From Caballeronia sp. NK8 (GTDB taxonomy: Bacteria; Pseudomonadota; Gammaproteobacteria; Burkholderiales; Burkholderiaceae): DNA of 64,000 nucleotides. Under the pieces are notes generated by a model. The model searched no databases. It was not told where the DNA came from and saw only the letters and a program-made list of their open reading frames with translations. The position numbers and the translations under genes are program-made. This document shows, one piece after another, positions 9,017-18,492 of this stretch. The stretch is taken from positions 248,001 through 312,000 of the forward strand of contig NZ_AP024324.1 of the NCBI RefSeq assembly GCF_018408855.1. The letters are read 5' to 3'. How positions within the stretch are numbered: the first letter of the stretch is position 1; the number at the start of each line of letters is the position of its first letter.

Positions 9017-10417
9017 ATGGCCTTGGTAATTGTTCTTTGTTCGCTGACGTTTCTCATGGTCGCGGCGTATCGCGGCTACAGCGTGATTCTTTTTGCGCCG
9101 ATCGCCGCGCTCGGCGCTGTCTTCCTCACGGAACCCGCAGCCGTGGCGCCGGTGTTCTCGGGCATCTTCATGGAGAAGATGGTTGGCTTCGTGAAGCTCT
9201 ACTTTCCGGTGTTTCTGCTTGGCGCATTATTTGGAAAGTTGATCGAGATATCGGGATTTGCAGCCGCCATTGTCGCGGCCGCCATCCGGTATATCGGCCG
9301 TTCACGCGCGAATGTCGTGATCATTACGGTGTGCGCGTTGCTGACTTACGGCGGGGTGTCGGTATTCGTGGTCGTGTTTGCGGTCTATCCATTCGCTGCG
9401 GAACTCTATCGGCAGAGCAACATTCCGAAGCGGTTAATGCCTGGCGTCATCGCGTTGGGCGCGTTCTGCTTCACCATGGATGCGCTTCCCGGCACGCCGC
9501 AGATTCAAAACATCATCCCGTCGACCTTTTTCAAGACCACGGGCTGGGCCGCGCCTGCGCTTGGGATGAGCGATTCGGTATTCATGCTCGTCGTCGGACT
9601 GATCTATCTCGAATGGCGCAGAAAGAGCGTGATGGCAACGGGCGAAGGTTACGGCACGGCGCTCGTCAACGAACCGGAGCGCGTGGCGCAGAACATGTTG
9701 CCCAACCCGGTGCTGGCGATCATGCCGCTAGTCCTGGTCGGCGTCTCGAACTATTGCTTCACGAAGTGGATTCCGCTCTGGTATGGGCCTTCGTACACCG
9801 TGGCGCCGGAGGTGCTGCCAGGCGTGCACGGTCAGGTTACGACGTCGATCAAGACGGTGACAGCGATCTGGTCCGTCGAGGCTGCATTGATTCTCGGCAT
9901 CGCGCTCGTGGTCTTGACTGCGTACAGGCGGGTCGCAGCCACTTTTGCCGATGGCACGCGCGCTGCTGCAAGCGGCGCCTTGCTGGCCGCAATGAATACG
10001 GCGTCGGAATATGGCTTCGGTGCAGTGATCGCCGCATTGCCGGGTTTCCTGGTGGTAAGCGATGCGCTCAAGACCATCCCTAACCCGCTCGTCAATGCCG
10101 CCGTGTCGGTGAGCACGCTGGCCGGCATCACCGGGTCGGCCTCCGGCGGCATGAGCATCGCGCTTGCCGCGACATCCGATTTGTTGATCAGGAATGCGCA
10201 AGCCGCGCACATACCGCTGGATGTCCTGCATCGCGTCGTCGCGATGGCGAGCGGCGGCATGGACACGCTACCGCACAACGGGGCCGTCATCACGTTGCTG
10301 GCAGTGACCGGGTTGACGCATCGTCAGTCTTACCGGGAGATTTTCGCGATCACGCTCATCAAGACCATGGCCGTCGCGTTCGTCATCGGCGTCTATTACG
10401 TCACCGGGTGGGTTTGA
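9017..10417 (+). CDS. GntP-family organic acid permease
   Basis: 466 residues, almost entirely hydrophobic helices, about 12-14 predicted. The pattern VYPFAAELYRQSNIPKRLMPGVIALGAF followed by MDALPGTPQIQNIIPSTFF is characteristic of the GntP family (gluconate, hydroxybutyrate and related carriers). Near the C-terminus GGMDTLPHNGAVITLL is a second conserved family element. It is an inner-membrane proton symporter for a small carboxylate. As the last gene of the IclR-linked block it probably imports the substrate of that pathway. Confidence 0.88.
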   Translation: MALVIVLCSLTFLMVAAYRGYSVILFAPIAALGAVFLTEPAAVAPVFSGIFMEKMVGFVKLYFPVFLLGALFGKLIEISGFAAAIVAAAIRYIGRSRANVVIITVCALLTYGGVSVFVVVFAVYPFAAELYRQSNIPKRLMPGVIALGAFCFTMDALPGTPQIQNIIPSTFFKTTGWAAPALGMSDSVFMLVVGLIYLEWRRKSVMATGEGYGTALVNEPERVAQNMLPNPVLAIMPLVLVGVSNYCFTKWIPLWYGPSYTVAPEVLPGVHGQVTTSIKTVTAIWSVEAALILGIALVVLTAYRRVAATFADGTRAAASGALLAAMNTASEYGFGAVIAALPGFLVVSDALKTIPNPLVNAAVSVSTLAGITGSASGGMSIALAATSDLLIRNAQAAHIPLDVLHRVVAMASGGMDTLPHNGAVITLLAVTGLTHRQSYREIFAITLIKTMAVAFVIGVYYVTGWV

Positions 10418-10500
10418 AACCCGCGGGAGGGGTCAGCGACCGCGCGACGTCGAACAACGTGGAGGTGAACTTCAAATACCAGTTGGGACAGATTCCAGCT

Positions 10501-11526
10501 TCAGCGACGAAGCTCCTCCGCGCCTTTCCCCGTCCACCGTTTGAGCGCGCGCCGAAAGTTCGCGGCATCGCTGAATCCAAGCAGCATCGCGACGTCCTCG
10601 GTGCTCATCTTTGTCGTTTTCAGGTATTCGAGCGCGAGCGAGCGTTTGACATCGTCGACGATGGCCTGGAACGACGAGCCTTCCTCATCCAGTCGCCGCC
10701 TCAGGGTGCGCGATGTCAGATGCATCGACTTCGCGACGCTCTCCATGTCGGGAAAGGATCCGGGCGTGGCCATCAGGCTTTGGTACACCTCGCCCGAGAC
10801 GCCGCTGGATGTCTTCGCCTGTCCAATCAACCGATCGCAGGTCTCTTGCAGCAATGTCGTCGTGAGAGGGTGAGCAAGTTGCGGCTTGCGTTCAAGAATC
10901 GCGCTGTCGTAGACCAGCTCGCATTGCTCCTGATCGAAGAGGCATTCGCATCCGAGATAGTCAGCGTAAATGTCTGCATGCGAGGGCGCGGGATATGAGA
11001 AACACGCCCTCACCGGCGGGCATACGCCGCCGGCGACGTCCTGAAGATGCGTCACGTGTTGCGTGTATTGCTGCTCGATGATGAATTCGCGCAGTTCGCG
11101 CGACGGACTCGACGTGAACGCATCAGGAAACGTCCAGACCATGCGATCCGGATACTCCGTCCATTCGATAGCGACGGTCGGCGTTGCGAGCCGGTGATAC
11201 TTCACGCCGAGCTTGAAATAGTCGCGCAACGACAAACACGACATGAGCGCGTAGCCATACATCCCGTAGGCGGACAAATGCAATTTGCGTCCGACCTTGA
11301 AAGGCGTTGCCGGCTCGCAGCCGAGCGACACGGCATTCCTGCAGACAGTCGCGTACTGCCCGACGGACGTGAGGACAGACGCGTCCTGCAGTTCGACAAC
11401 CGTGACGCCCGAGCCACTCAGGCTGTCTTCAGGCGCGATGCCTTGCTCTGCCAGCACCTCGACCAGTGCGGCGATCTTGTAGGGCGCGAACATGCGTTCG
11501 TTGAGCGGAGGTCGAATGGTAGCCAT
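10501..11526 (-). CDS. AraC-family transcriptional regulator (OruR-like)
   Basis: 341 residues from ATG 11526, preceded on its strand by AACAGGACAC; the frame is open to 11619 but the extra residues look unrelated. Residues about 15-200 form the AraC N-terminal effector domain of the arabinose-binding-type described for OruR and MmsR. The C-terminal 100 residues carry two helix-turn-helix motifs, including ESVAKSMHLTSRTLRRRLDEEG and TEDVAMLLGFSDAANFRRALKRW. It is divergent from the BKACE operon and its likely activator. Confidence 0.9.
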   Translation of the reverse strand: MATIRPPLNERMFAPYKIAALVEVLAEQGIAPEDSLSGSGVTVVELQDASVLTSVGQYATVCRNAVSLGCEPATPFKVGRKLHLSAYGMYGYALMSCLSLRDYFKLGVKYHRLATPTVAIEWTEYPDRMVWTFPDAFTSSPSRELREFIIEQQYTQHVTHLQDVAGGVCPPVRACFSYPAPSHADIYADYLGCECLFDQEQCELVYDSAILERKPQLAHPLTTTLLQETCDRLIGQAKTSSGVSGEVYQSLMATPGSFPDMESVAKSMHLTSRTLRRRLDEEGSSFQAIVDDVKRSLALEYLKTTKMSTEDVAMLLGFSDAANFRRALKRWTGKGAEELRR

Positions 11527-11666
11527 GTGTCCTGTTGTCCTCTGAGGACTCTCGAGTGTCCGAAAAAGACCTTTTCTCGCGGATGCTACCTCAATAAGAT
11601 TCGAGTCACAAGGCGTCACTCCGTGTACGGGAGGCGCTGAATGGAAACGGAGACGAGGATTTTTCG
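11527..11666. promoter_or_regulatory. Divergent AraC/BKACE promoter region
   Basis: 140 bases between the regulator and the BKACE gene. It holds a 13-base palindrome GTCCTC-T-GAGGAC at 11537-11549, close to the regulator start codon. This could be part of an autoregulatory site; the role is inferred from position only. Confidence 0.35.
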
Positions 11667-12605
11667 ATGAGCGATTCGAGCCGCAAGGTCATCATTTCGT
11701 GCGCTGTCACCGGCGCCACCCACGTTCCGACGATGTCGGAGCATCTGCCGATCACCCCCGCCCAGATTCGCGATCAGGCGATCGAAGCCGCCGAAGCCGG
11801 AGCGGCGATCATTCATCTCCACGCACGCGATCCCATCGACGGCCGCCCGACGCCCAACCCCGACATCTTCCGCGAATTCGTCCCCGCCATCGCGGAGGCG
11901 ACGGACGCGGTCATCAACATCACGACGGGCGGCAGCACGCGCATGAGCCTGGAAGAGCGGCTTGCGTATCCACTGCGCGCGGCGCCCGAGATGTGTTCGC
12001 TCAACATGGGCTCGATGAATTTCTCGATCCATCCGCTTGCGGCGAAAACGTCGTCGTGGCGCTACGAATGGGAAAAGGGGTATGTCGAAGGCATGGAGGA
12101 CATGATCTTCCGCAACACCTTCAAGGACATCAAGCACATCCTCCTCGAACTCGGCGGTAAAGGCACGCGATTCGAGTTCGAGTGCTATGACCTCGGACAT
12201 CTTTACAATCTCGCGCATTTCGTCGATCAGGGCTTGATCAAGCCGCCGTTCTTCATTCAGTCGGTGTTCGGCATTCTCGGCGGCATGGGCGCGGATCCCG
12301 AGAACATGACCGTGATGCGCGCAACGGCCGACCGCCTGTTCGGACGCGAGAACTATCACTTCTCCGTGCTCGGCGCGGGCCGTCACCAGATGCCGCTCGT
12401 CACGATGAGCGCGATTCTCGGCGGCAACGTCCGCGTCGGGCTGGAAGACAGCGTGTACATCGCCAAGGGCGTCAAGGCCGAGTCGAACGCGCAGCAAGTA
12501 CGCAAGATCCGTCGCATCCTCGAAGAGCTGTCGCTCGAAATAGCGTCGCCGGACGACGCGCGCGCGATGCTCGGGCTGAAAGGGCGCGACAAGGTTACAC
12601 CGTAA
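11667..12605 (+). CDS. BKACE family beta-keto acid cleavage enzyme (3-keto-5-aminohexanoate cleavage-like)
   Basis: 312 residues. The zinc-binding HLHARD motif is at 50-55, with further family signatures TGGSTRMSLEERL, LELGGKGTRFEFECYDLGHL, GILGGMGADPENM and LGAGRHQMPLV, then VRVGLEDSVYI. BKACE enzymes are TIM-barrel zinc enzymes that condense a beta-keto acid with acetyl-CoA to give acetoacetate and a new CoA ester. The two dehydrogenases downstream could generate the beta-keto acid from a beta-hydroxy acid, as in carnitine-type pathways. The natural substrate is not readable from sequence. Confidence 0.9.
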   Translation: MSDSSRKVIISCAVTGATHVPTMSEHLPITPAQIRDQAIEAAEAGAAIIHLHARDPIDGRPTPNPDIFREFVPAIAEATDAVINITTGGSTRMSLEERLAYPLRAAPEMCSLNMGSMNFSIHPLAAKTSSWRYEWEKGYVEGMEDMIFRNTFKDIKHILLELGGKGTRFEFECYDLGHLYNLAHFVDQGLIKPPFFIQSVFGILGGMGADPENMTVMRATADRLFGRENYHFSVLGAGRHQMPLVTMSAILGGNVRVGLEDSVYIAKGVKAESNAQQVRKIRRILEELSLEIASPDDARAMLGLKGRDKVTP

Positions 12606-12652
12606 GACTCTCGATATTCGCAGACAGGGCGCAGACCCATCCCGGAGACACA

Positions 12653-13996
12653 ATGAACATCATCGACGACCTCGACAAGCTGCACCGCGCCGCTACCCGC
12701 AAAGCGATGCAGCGCCTTATTCCACTCATGTGTGCGATCTACTTCATGTCGTTCCTGGATCGCACGAACGTCGCGCTGGCGAAAGCTCAACTGGCAATCG
12801 ATGTCGGCATCAGCGCCGCCGCGTACGGGTTGGGTTCGGGCATCTTCTTCATCGGTTATGCCTTGCTGGAGGTGCCGAGCAACCTCGCCGCGCATCGCAT
12901 CGGGCCGCGTCGATGGATTGCGAGAATTGCGGTGACATGGGGCATTCTCTCCACCGCGATGATGTTCGTGCAGGGCGAGTGGTCGTTCTACGTTCTGCGC
13001 GTGCTGCTGGGCATCGCCGAGGCCGGGCTTTTCCCGGCGCTCATGTACATGGTCACGCTCTGGTTCGCACCGAACGACAAGCCGGTCGTCGTGGGCTGGA
13101 TCTACATCGCGCCGGCGCTCGCGCTGATGCTCGGCAGTCCGCTCGGCGGCGCGCTGATGCAGATGAACGGACTCGGCGGACTGCACGGCTGGCAATGGAT
13201 GTTCATGATCGAGGGCATTCCCAGCGTACTGGTCGGCATTCTGCTTTTCTTCAAGATGCCGGAACGTCCGCGCGACGCTCGCTGGCTGTCCGCCGAGGAA
13301 GCCCAGGCGCTGGAGTCGCGTGCCGCCGCTGACGCGCAAGGACATCCGGAGCTGACGTCTTCCGACTGGATGGCAGCGTTGAAGCGCCCTACGACCGTCA
13401 TGATGGGCCTGATCTACTTCCTCAACCAGGTGGCGTTCGTCGGTCTGTACTTTTTCGCGCCCTCGATGATTCAGCAGATGCACGTCAAGTCGCCGCTGCT
13501 CGTCGGCGTGCTTGCCGCGAGCGTCGGTCTTGGTTTCCTGCTGGGCGTGCTGATCCTGCCACGGATTCATCGGCGCTACGGCAATGACTGCGCGTTCCTG
13601 GGCATTCTCACGGTTGGACTCATCGCCGGCGCGTGCGCGTTCATCGCCACGTCGAGCCCCGCGGCGCGCATGGTGCTGCTTGCGGTGACGGCTTTCTTCG
13701 CCGGGGGCGTGTTGCCATCGTACTGGGCCATTGCGATGAAGCGCCTTCACGGCATTCAGGCCGCTGCAGGTCTCGCGTTCATCAACACGATCGGGCTGAT
13801 CGGCGGGTTCGTCGGCCCCTACCTGTTCGGCTTGGCCGAGACGGTGACGGGACGTAGCGATTCCGGCTTTTACATCATTCTCGTGGCGTCGTTGCTCGGC
13901 CTGCTGCTTGTGCCATTGTTCGCAAAGGCGATTCGCCGCGAGGCCGAAGCATCGTCCCCGCTTGGCAACGGCAGTGCTGCCGGCATGCAATCCTGA
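12653..13996 (+). CDS. MFS transporter, anion:cation symporter type
   Basis: 447 residues with 12 hydrophobic helices. The first loop has the motif [13 protein letters not shown] and then [19 protein letters not shown] [22 protein letters not shown], hallmarks of the ACS family that carries organic anions such as tartrate, phthalate or hexuronates. It follows the BKACE gene by 47 bases and shares its direction, so it probably imports the substrate of this operon. Confidence 0.9.
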   Translation: MNIIDDLDKLHRAATRKAMQRLIPLMCAIYFMSFLDRTNVALAKAQLAIDVGISAAAYGLGSGIFFIGYALLEVPSNLAAHRIGPRRWIARIAVTWGILSTAMMFVQGEWSFYVLRVLLGIAEAGLFPALMYMVTLWFAPNDKPVVVGWIYIAPALALMLGSPLGGALMQMNGLGGLHGWQWMFMIEGIPSVLVGILLFFKMPERPRDARWLSAEEAQALESRAAADAQGHPELTSSDWMAALKRPTTVMMGLIYFLNQVAFVGLYFFAPSMIQQMHVKSPLLVGVLAASVGLGFLLGVLILPRIHRRYGNDCAFLGILTVGLIAGACAFIATSSPAARMVLLAVTAFFAGGVLPSYWAIAMKRLHGIQAAAGLAFINTIGLIGGFVGPYLFGLAETVTGRSDSGFYIILVASLLGLLLVPLFAKAIRREAEASSPLGNGSAAGMQS

Positions 13997-14018
13997 ACGA
14001 TCGACACAGAGCGAAAAG

Positions 14019-14759
14019 ATGAGACTACAGAAAAAGGTAACGCTGATCACGGGCGCGGGGCAGGGCATTGGCGCCGCTACCGCTCGCAAGTTCGCGCAGG
14101 AAGGCGCGGCCGTTGTCGTGTGCGATGTGAACGAGAAAGCGCTCAGGGAAGTGACGCAGGCTTGCCAGAAGGCGGGTGCAGAAACGGCGGCATACTGCAT
14201 CGACATGACTGACAGGCTCGCCGTCGACGAGGTGGTCGCGGGCGCGATCAAGCGCTTCGGCCGTATCGATGTGCTCGTGAACAATGCGGGGATCACGCGC
14301 GACGCTCGTCTCCAGAAGATGACCCTGGACCAGTTCGACGCGGTGATCGACGTCAACCTGCGCGCTGTCTTCCATGCCAGCCAGGCCGTCCTGGACGGAA
14401 TGGTCGCGCAAGGCTCGGGCGTCATTCTGAATGCGAGTTCGGTCGTCGGCATCTATGGGAATTTCGGCCAGACCAACTACGCCGCGTCCAAGTTCGGTGT
14501 GATCGGTTTCACCAAGACATGGAGCCGGGAACTCGGGCCGAAGGGCATTCGCGTCAACGCTGTCGCCCCCGGGTTCATCGACACGTCGATCCTGTCGACG
14601 ATCCCCGAAGACGTTCTGCGCAAGATGCGCGAACAGGTGCCGCTGGGCCGGCTCGGTGCGCCGGAAGAGGTCGCGAATGTCTACGCGTTTCTTGCGAGCG
14701 ACGAAGCGAGTTACATCAATGGCGCCGTGATCGAAGTGTCCGGCGGCATGACGCTCTGA
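14019..14759 (+). CDS. Short-chain dehydrogenase/reductase (FabG-like)
   Basis: 246 residues from ATG 14019; the open frame before it overlaps the transporter gene. The nucleotide motif TGAGQGIG (about 11-18), NNAG, catalytic Ser in LNASSVVG and the YAASK active-site motif are all present, and the end [12 protein letters not shown] is typical. It is a classical SDR oxidoreductase using NAD(H) or NADP(H). Beside BKACE it may oxidise a beta-hydroxy acid to the beta-keto substrate. A housekeeping fatty-acid role is unlikely because acyl-carrier genes are absent. Confidence 0.88.
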   Translation: MRLQKKVTLITGAGQGIGAATARKFAQEGAAVVVCDVNEKALREVTQACQKAGAETAAYCIDMTDRLAVDEVVAGAIKRFGRIDVLVNNAGITRDARLQKMTLDQFDAVIDVNLRAVFHASQAVLDGMVAQGSGVILNASSVVGIYGNFGQTNYAASKFGVIGFTKTWSRELGPKGIRVNAVAPGFIDTSILSTIPEDVLRKMREQVPLGRLGAPEEVANVYAFLASDEASYINGAVIEVSGGMTL

Positions 14760-14766
14760 GATCCAC

Positions 14767-15558
14767 ATGAATACTTTTGAACTGTTGAAGCCGCAGCCTG
14801 GTTTGCGGGTACTGATCACCGGCGCGGCCTCGGGCATCGGCGCCGCGATGGCTCAGGCGTTCGTCGAGGCCGACGCGCAGGTCGTCATCTGCGACGTCGA
14901 TGCCGTCGCCGTCGAAGCATTTACGTCGACGAGTGCGTCGTTGCATGGCTGCGTCGCGGACGTGAGCGACTCGAACCAGGTCGATGAGGTCGTCGCGGCA
15001 ACCGGGCGCGCGCTGGGCGGACTCGATCTGCTGATCAACAACGCCGGCATCGCCGGTCCGACCGGGGCTATCGAAGATATCGACGCGCAACAGTGGGAGC
15101 GAACGGTCACCACCAATCTGAACGGACAGTTCAACTTCCTGCGCAAGGCGGTGCCGCTCATGAAGGAGACCTCCCGCAGCGCGAGCATCATCACGATGTC
15201 TTCCGTTGCGGGGCGGCTCGGCTACGCGTTTCGCACGCCCTACGCGGCGACGAAGTGGGCGCTGGTCGGGCTGACCAAATCGCTGGCCATCGAACTGGGG
15301 CCCAGCGACATTCGAGTCAACGCCATTCTGCCGGGCATCGTGCAAGGGGAACGGATGGATCGCGTGATCGCCGCGCGGGCGGAATCACTGGGCGTGACGG
15401 CAGACGCAATGCGGGATGAATACCTGGGGAAGATCTCGTTACGTCGCATGGTGACGGTGCAGGACATATCCGCCACGGCGCTTTTTCTTGCTTCACCCGC
15501 CGCCCGCAACATCACCGGGCAGTCGATCAGCGTCGACGGGAACGTAGAGTATCTCTGA
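14767..15558 (+). CDS. Short-chain dehydrogenase/reductase
   Basis: 263 residues starting 7 bases after the previous gene. It carries GAASGIGAAMA, NNAGIAG, catalytic Ser in TMSSVAG and YAATK. The end reads SPAARNITGQSISVDGNVEYL. It is about 17 residues longer than its neighbour and clearly a distant relative rather than a recent copy. It is the last gene of the AraC-linked operon and may work on the same carbon skeleton, perhaps on a different hydroxyl group. Confidence 0.88.
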   Translation: MNTFELLKPQPGLRVLITGAASGIGAAMAQAFVEADAQVVICDVDAVAVEAFTSTSASLHGCVADVSDSNQVDEVVAATGRALGGLDLLINNAGIAGPTGAIEDIDAQQWERTVTTNLNGQFNFLRKAVPLMKETSRSASIITMSSVAGRLGYAFRTPYAATKWALVGLTKSLAIELGPSDIRVNAILPGIVQGERMDRVIAARAESLGVTADAMRDEYLGKISLRRMVTVQDISATALFLASPAARNITGQSISVDGNVEYL

Positions 15559-15610
15559 GGACTTTCTGCTGGTTGGCTTCGCCGGCGACGTGGACAGAAC
15601 CGATCTGCAT

Positions 15611-15634
15611 CGTTATATTCAATAAGATATAACG
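15611..15634. promoter_or_regulatory. Inverted repeat upstream of LysR gene (candidate operator)
   Basis: Half-sites CGTTATAT (15611-15618) and ATATAACG (15627-15634) form a perfect 8-base inverted repeat with an 8-base spacer, containing several T-N11-A frames of the LysR type. It lies 33 bases before the LysR start, so autoregulation is likely. The repeat is seen directly; binding is inferred. Confidence 0.55.
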
Positions 15635-15667
15635 TGGAGCGGCAATGGAAACGGTACAGGCGTCCAG

Positions 15668-16600
15668 ATGTTCATCCGCCAGCTGAAGTATCTCGTCACG
15701 CTCGCGACCGAGCAGCATTTTGCGAAAGCGGCCGAGTTGTGCAACGTGTCGCAGCCGGCCTTGTCATCGGCGATCCGCAGTCTCGAAACGGAACTGGGGC
15801 TCGTGATCGTCAAACGCGGACGGCGCTTCCTTGGTTTCACGGAGGAAGGCGAGCGGGTGCTCGGCTGGGCGCGCCAGACGCTCGCCGCGCTCGAGCACAT
15901 GCGCCAGGATGCGTCGGCGTCGCAGGTGCGCCTGACGGGCACGCTGCGCTTCGGCGTGATTCCGACGACCATGCCGATCATCGGCCTGTTGCTCGGCGCG
16001 TGCCGCGCGCAGCACGCAGCGATCCACTACGCCGTGCGTTCGCTGAGTTCCGATGTCATTCTCCGTCAGCTCGACGACTACGAGATCGATATCGGCTTCA
16101 CGTATCTCGACAAGCGCGTGCAGGCCGGCTTCGCGGTTCTGCCGCTGTATCTGGAGCGCTACTTTCTGTTGTCTCCAGCGGGGACGCACACGCGTGCGCG
16201 CCCGCGCGCGGCGAAGTGGTCGGAACTGGGCAACCTGCCGTTCTGTCTGCTCGGCACCGCGATGCAGAATCGCCAGGTGATCAGCGCGGCGTTCAGGCGC
16301 GCGAGCGTCCAGCCGACTGTCGTGCTGGAAACCGATTCGCTGCTCGCCCTGCATTCGAACGTGCAGCACGCGGGGTTGCACAGCATCCTTCCGCATAGTC
16401 TTCTCAGCGTGATCGACGGCAAGGAAAGCGGCGTGCGCGCGATTCCACTCGAGCCCGAACTCACGCGCGAGATCGGGCTCATCACGCGCAGTGCGCCGGC
16501 CATGCCGCCGCTCGTCGCGGCGATGTGGAGCGCGGTTGGCGAACTCGATCTCCAGCAGCGCTTCGATACGCTGCTGCCGCGCGCACAACGCGGCGCTTGA
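15668..16600 (+). CDS. LysR-family regulator linked to formate dehydrogenase
   Basis: 310 residues. The winged helix-turn-helix occupies residues about 1-60 (LKYLVTLATEQHFAKAAELC, then SQPALSSAIRSLETELGL). The effector domain runs from about 90, beginning GTLRFGVIPTTMPIIG. It lies directly before, and in the same direction as, the formate dehydrogenase gene, an arrangement common for formate-dehydrogenase-associated LysR regulators. A hairpin spans its stop codon, so read-through may be limited. Confidence 0.9.
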   Translation: MFIRQLKYLVTLATEQHFAKAAELCNVSQPALSSAIRSLETELGLVIVKRGRRFLGFTEEGERVLGWARQTLAALEHMRQDASASQVRLTGTLRFGVIPTTMPIIGLLLGACRAQHAAIHYAVRSLSSDVILRQLDDYEIDIGFTYLDKRVQAGFAVLPLYLERYFLLSPAGTHTRARPRAAKWSELGNLPFCLLGTAMQNRQVISAAFRRASVQPTVVLETDSLLALHSNVQHAGLHSILPHSLLSVIDGKESGVRAIPLEPELTREIGLITRSAPAMPPLVAAMWSAVGELDLQQRFDTLLPRAQRGA

Positions 16601-16620
16601 TAAGCCGCGCTTATCAGCGC
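16593..16620. terminator. Hairpin over the LysR stop codon
   Basis: GCGC-T-TGATAAG and CTTATCA-GCGC pair as an 11-base stem with one bulged T around a 5-base loop. The stem includes the TGA stop of the LysR gene. There is no T tract, so it is a weak or attenuating terminator, or an mRNA stabiliser, between the regulator and the formate dehydrogenase gene. Confidence 0.4.
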
Positions 16621-16733
16621 ATACGTCCAAACGATTGGACGCGACCACGTCCGTTCGCCGAGACTTGGCTCCATCGACCCAGCGCGTCATGACTTGCCGG
16701 GCCGATCTTTCAAATCAAACGGAGCGAGACGAA

Positions 16734-17936
16734 ATGGCCAAGGTGCTTTGCGTGCTTTACGACGATCCCGTCAACGGCATGCCGAAAAAATACGCCCGCG
16801 ACGGCGTGCCCGAAATCACGAGCTATCCCGGCGGCCAGACCGCGCCGACGCCCGATGCGATCGACTTCACGCCGGGCGAGTTGCTCGGCAGCGTGTCGGG
16901 TGAACTGGGCTTGCGGCGCTTTCTCGAATCGCAAGGACATACGCTGGTCGTCACGTCCGACAAGGACGGACCGGATTCCGTTTTCGAGCGCGAACTGCAC
17001 GATGCAGAAGTCGTGATCTCGCAGCCGTTCTGGCCGGCGTACCTGACGGCCGAGCGCATCGCGAAGGCGCCGAAGCTCAAGCTCGCGCTCACGGCCGGAA
17101 TCGGCTCCGATCACGTCGATCTTCAGGCCGCGATCGAGCGCGGCATCACGGTCGCCGAGGTGACGTACTGCAACAGTATCAGCGTGGCCGAGCACGTCGT
17201 CATGATGATCCTCTCGCAAGTGCGCAACTATCTGCCCTCGCACGAGTGGGTGAAGAAGGGCGGCTGGAACATCGCCGATTGCGTCGAACGCGCCTACGAC
17301 CTCGAAGGCATGCATGTGGGCACGGTGGCGGCCGGGCGTATCGGACTGGCGGTGTTGCGGCGCCTTAAACCGTTCGACGTCAAGCTGCATTACACGGACC
17401 GTCATCGTCTGTCCGCCGAAGTCGAGCGCGAGCTCAACCTGACGTGGCACGACAGCGTCGAATCGATGGTGAAGGTCTGCGACATCGTGACGATCAACTG
17501 CCCGCTTCACCCCGAAACCGAGCATCTGTTCAACGAAAAGATGATCTCGAAGATGAAGCGCGGCGCGTACATCATCAACACCGCGCGCGGCAAGATCTGC
17601 GATCGGGATGCCATCGTGCACGCGCTCGAAACCGGCCAGCTCGCAGGCTACGCAGGTGACGTCTGGTTCCCGCAGCCCGCGCCGGGCGATCATCCGTGGC
17701 GCACGATGCCGCATCAGGGCATGACGCCGCACACGTCCGGCACGACGCTGTCCGCGCAGACGCGCTACGCGGCCGGCACGCGCGAGATTCTGGAGTGCTG
17801 GTTCGGCGCGCGTCCGATCCGCGACGAATATCTGATCGTCGATGGAGGCAAGCTCGCCGGTACCGGTGCGCATTCCTATTCCGCCGGCAACGCTACCAAA
17901 GGCTCGGAAGAAGCGAGCCGGTTCAAGGTTGCCTGA
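16734..17936 (+). CDS. NAD-dependent formate dehydrogenase
   Basis: 400 residues from ATG 16734, exactly the length of the well-studied Pseudomonas sp. 101 enzyme and alike throughout: MAKVLCVLYDDPVNG, LLGSVSGELGLRRFLES, VVISQPFWPAYLT, GIGSDHVDLQAAI. The NAD site is GTVAAGRIGLAVL with specificity Asp in HYTDRHR. Catalytic Arg is in NTARGKICDRDA, Gln in WFPQPAPGDHPW and His in MTPHTSGTT. It oxidises formate to CO2 with NAD+ in the cytosol, giving reducing power. It is a single-subunit, metal-free enzyme. Confidence 0.96.
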   Translation: MAKVLCVLYDDPVNGMPKKYARDGVPEITSYPGGQTAPTPDAIDFTPGELLGSVSGELGLRRFLESQGHTLVVTSDKDGPDSVFERELHDAEVVISQPFWPAYLTAERIAKAPKLKLALTAGIGSDHVDLQAAIERGITVAEVTYCNSISVAEHVVMMILSQVRNYLPSHEWVKKGGWNIADCVERAYDLEGMHVGTVAAGRIGLAVLRRLKPFDVKLHYTDRHRLSAEVERELNLTWHDSVESMVKVCDIVTINCPLHPETEHLFNEKMISKMKRGAYIINTARGKICDRDAIVHALETGQLAGYAGDVWFPQPAPGDHPWRTMPHQGMTPHTSGTTLSAQTRYAAGTREILECWFGARPIRDEYLIVDGGKLAGTGAHSYSAGNATKGSEEASRFKVA

Positions 17937-18009
17937 TTGGGCATAGCCATCGCGCCGCGCGGCGAGACCTCACGCATCGCGGCGTATCAACCAATCTCGT
18001 CACAGCGAA

Positions 18010-18492
18010 ATGGAAAATGTATCCGGCGAAGGGATGCGAGCAACGGCTCGCATCATGGCAGGACCTGCGTTGCTCGGCTTTCTTGGGGGCACGGCTGCGA
18101 TCGGCGTGCTCGGCTTGCTCGCGAAAACCACCGGCTTGCCGCTTCTGATCGCGCCTTTCGGCGCATCGTGCGTGCTGCTTTTCGCAGTGCCCGAGAGCGC
18201 GTTTGCCCAACCGAGGAATCTGGTGTTCGGGCACCTGATTGCATCCGCGATCGGCGTAGGCATCTGCGCGTTCGCAGGCATCGGCTTATGGCAGATGGCG
18301 ATCGCGGTCGGACTCGCCATCGCGGCGATGCAACTGACGCGCACGGTGCACCCGCCAGCGGGCGCGGATCCGCTGGTCATCATGCTGACGGGCGGAGCAT
18401 CGGTGAAGTTTCTGCTGCTGCCCGTGCTCGCCGGGGTGCTTTGCCTGTTCCTGATCTCGCGCGTGTTCAACTATTGCTTCCGCGCTCGCTAA
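18010..18492 (+). CDS. HPP family membrane protein
   Basis: 160 residues with four or five hydrophobic helices. The family signature HPPAGADPLVIMLTG is near residue 115, after LLIAPFGASCVLLFAVPESAFAQPRNLVFGH. HPP proteins are small integral membrane proteins; some relatives have been linked to nitrite transport, but function is generally uncertain. It follows the formate dehydrogenase gene by 73 bases. Its stop overlaps the stop of the converging anti-sigma gene by 4 bases. Confidence 0.88.
   Translation: MENVSGEGMRATARIMAGPALLGFLGGTAAIGVLGLLAKTTGLPLLIAPFGASCVLLFAVPESAFAQPRNLVFGHLIASAIGVGICAFAGIGLWQMAIAVGLAIAAMQLTRTVHPPAGADPLVIMLTGGASVKFLLLPVLAGVLCLFLISRVFNYCFRAR

Noticed and set aside
10408..10998. 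Plus-strand frame opposite the AraC gene
   Set aside because: No ribosome site, and the opposite strand carries the helix-turn-helix region of a clear AraC regulator.
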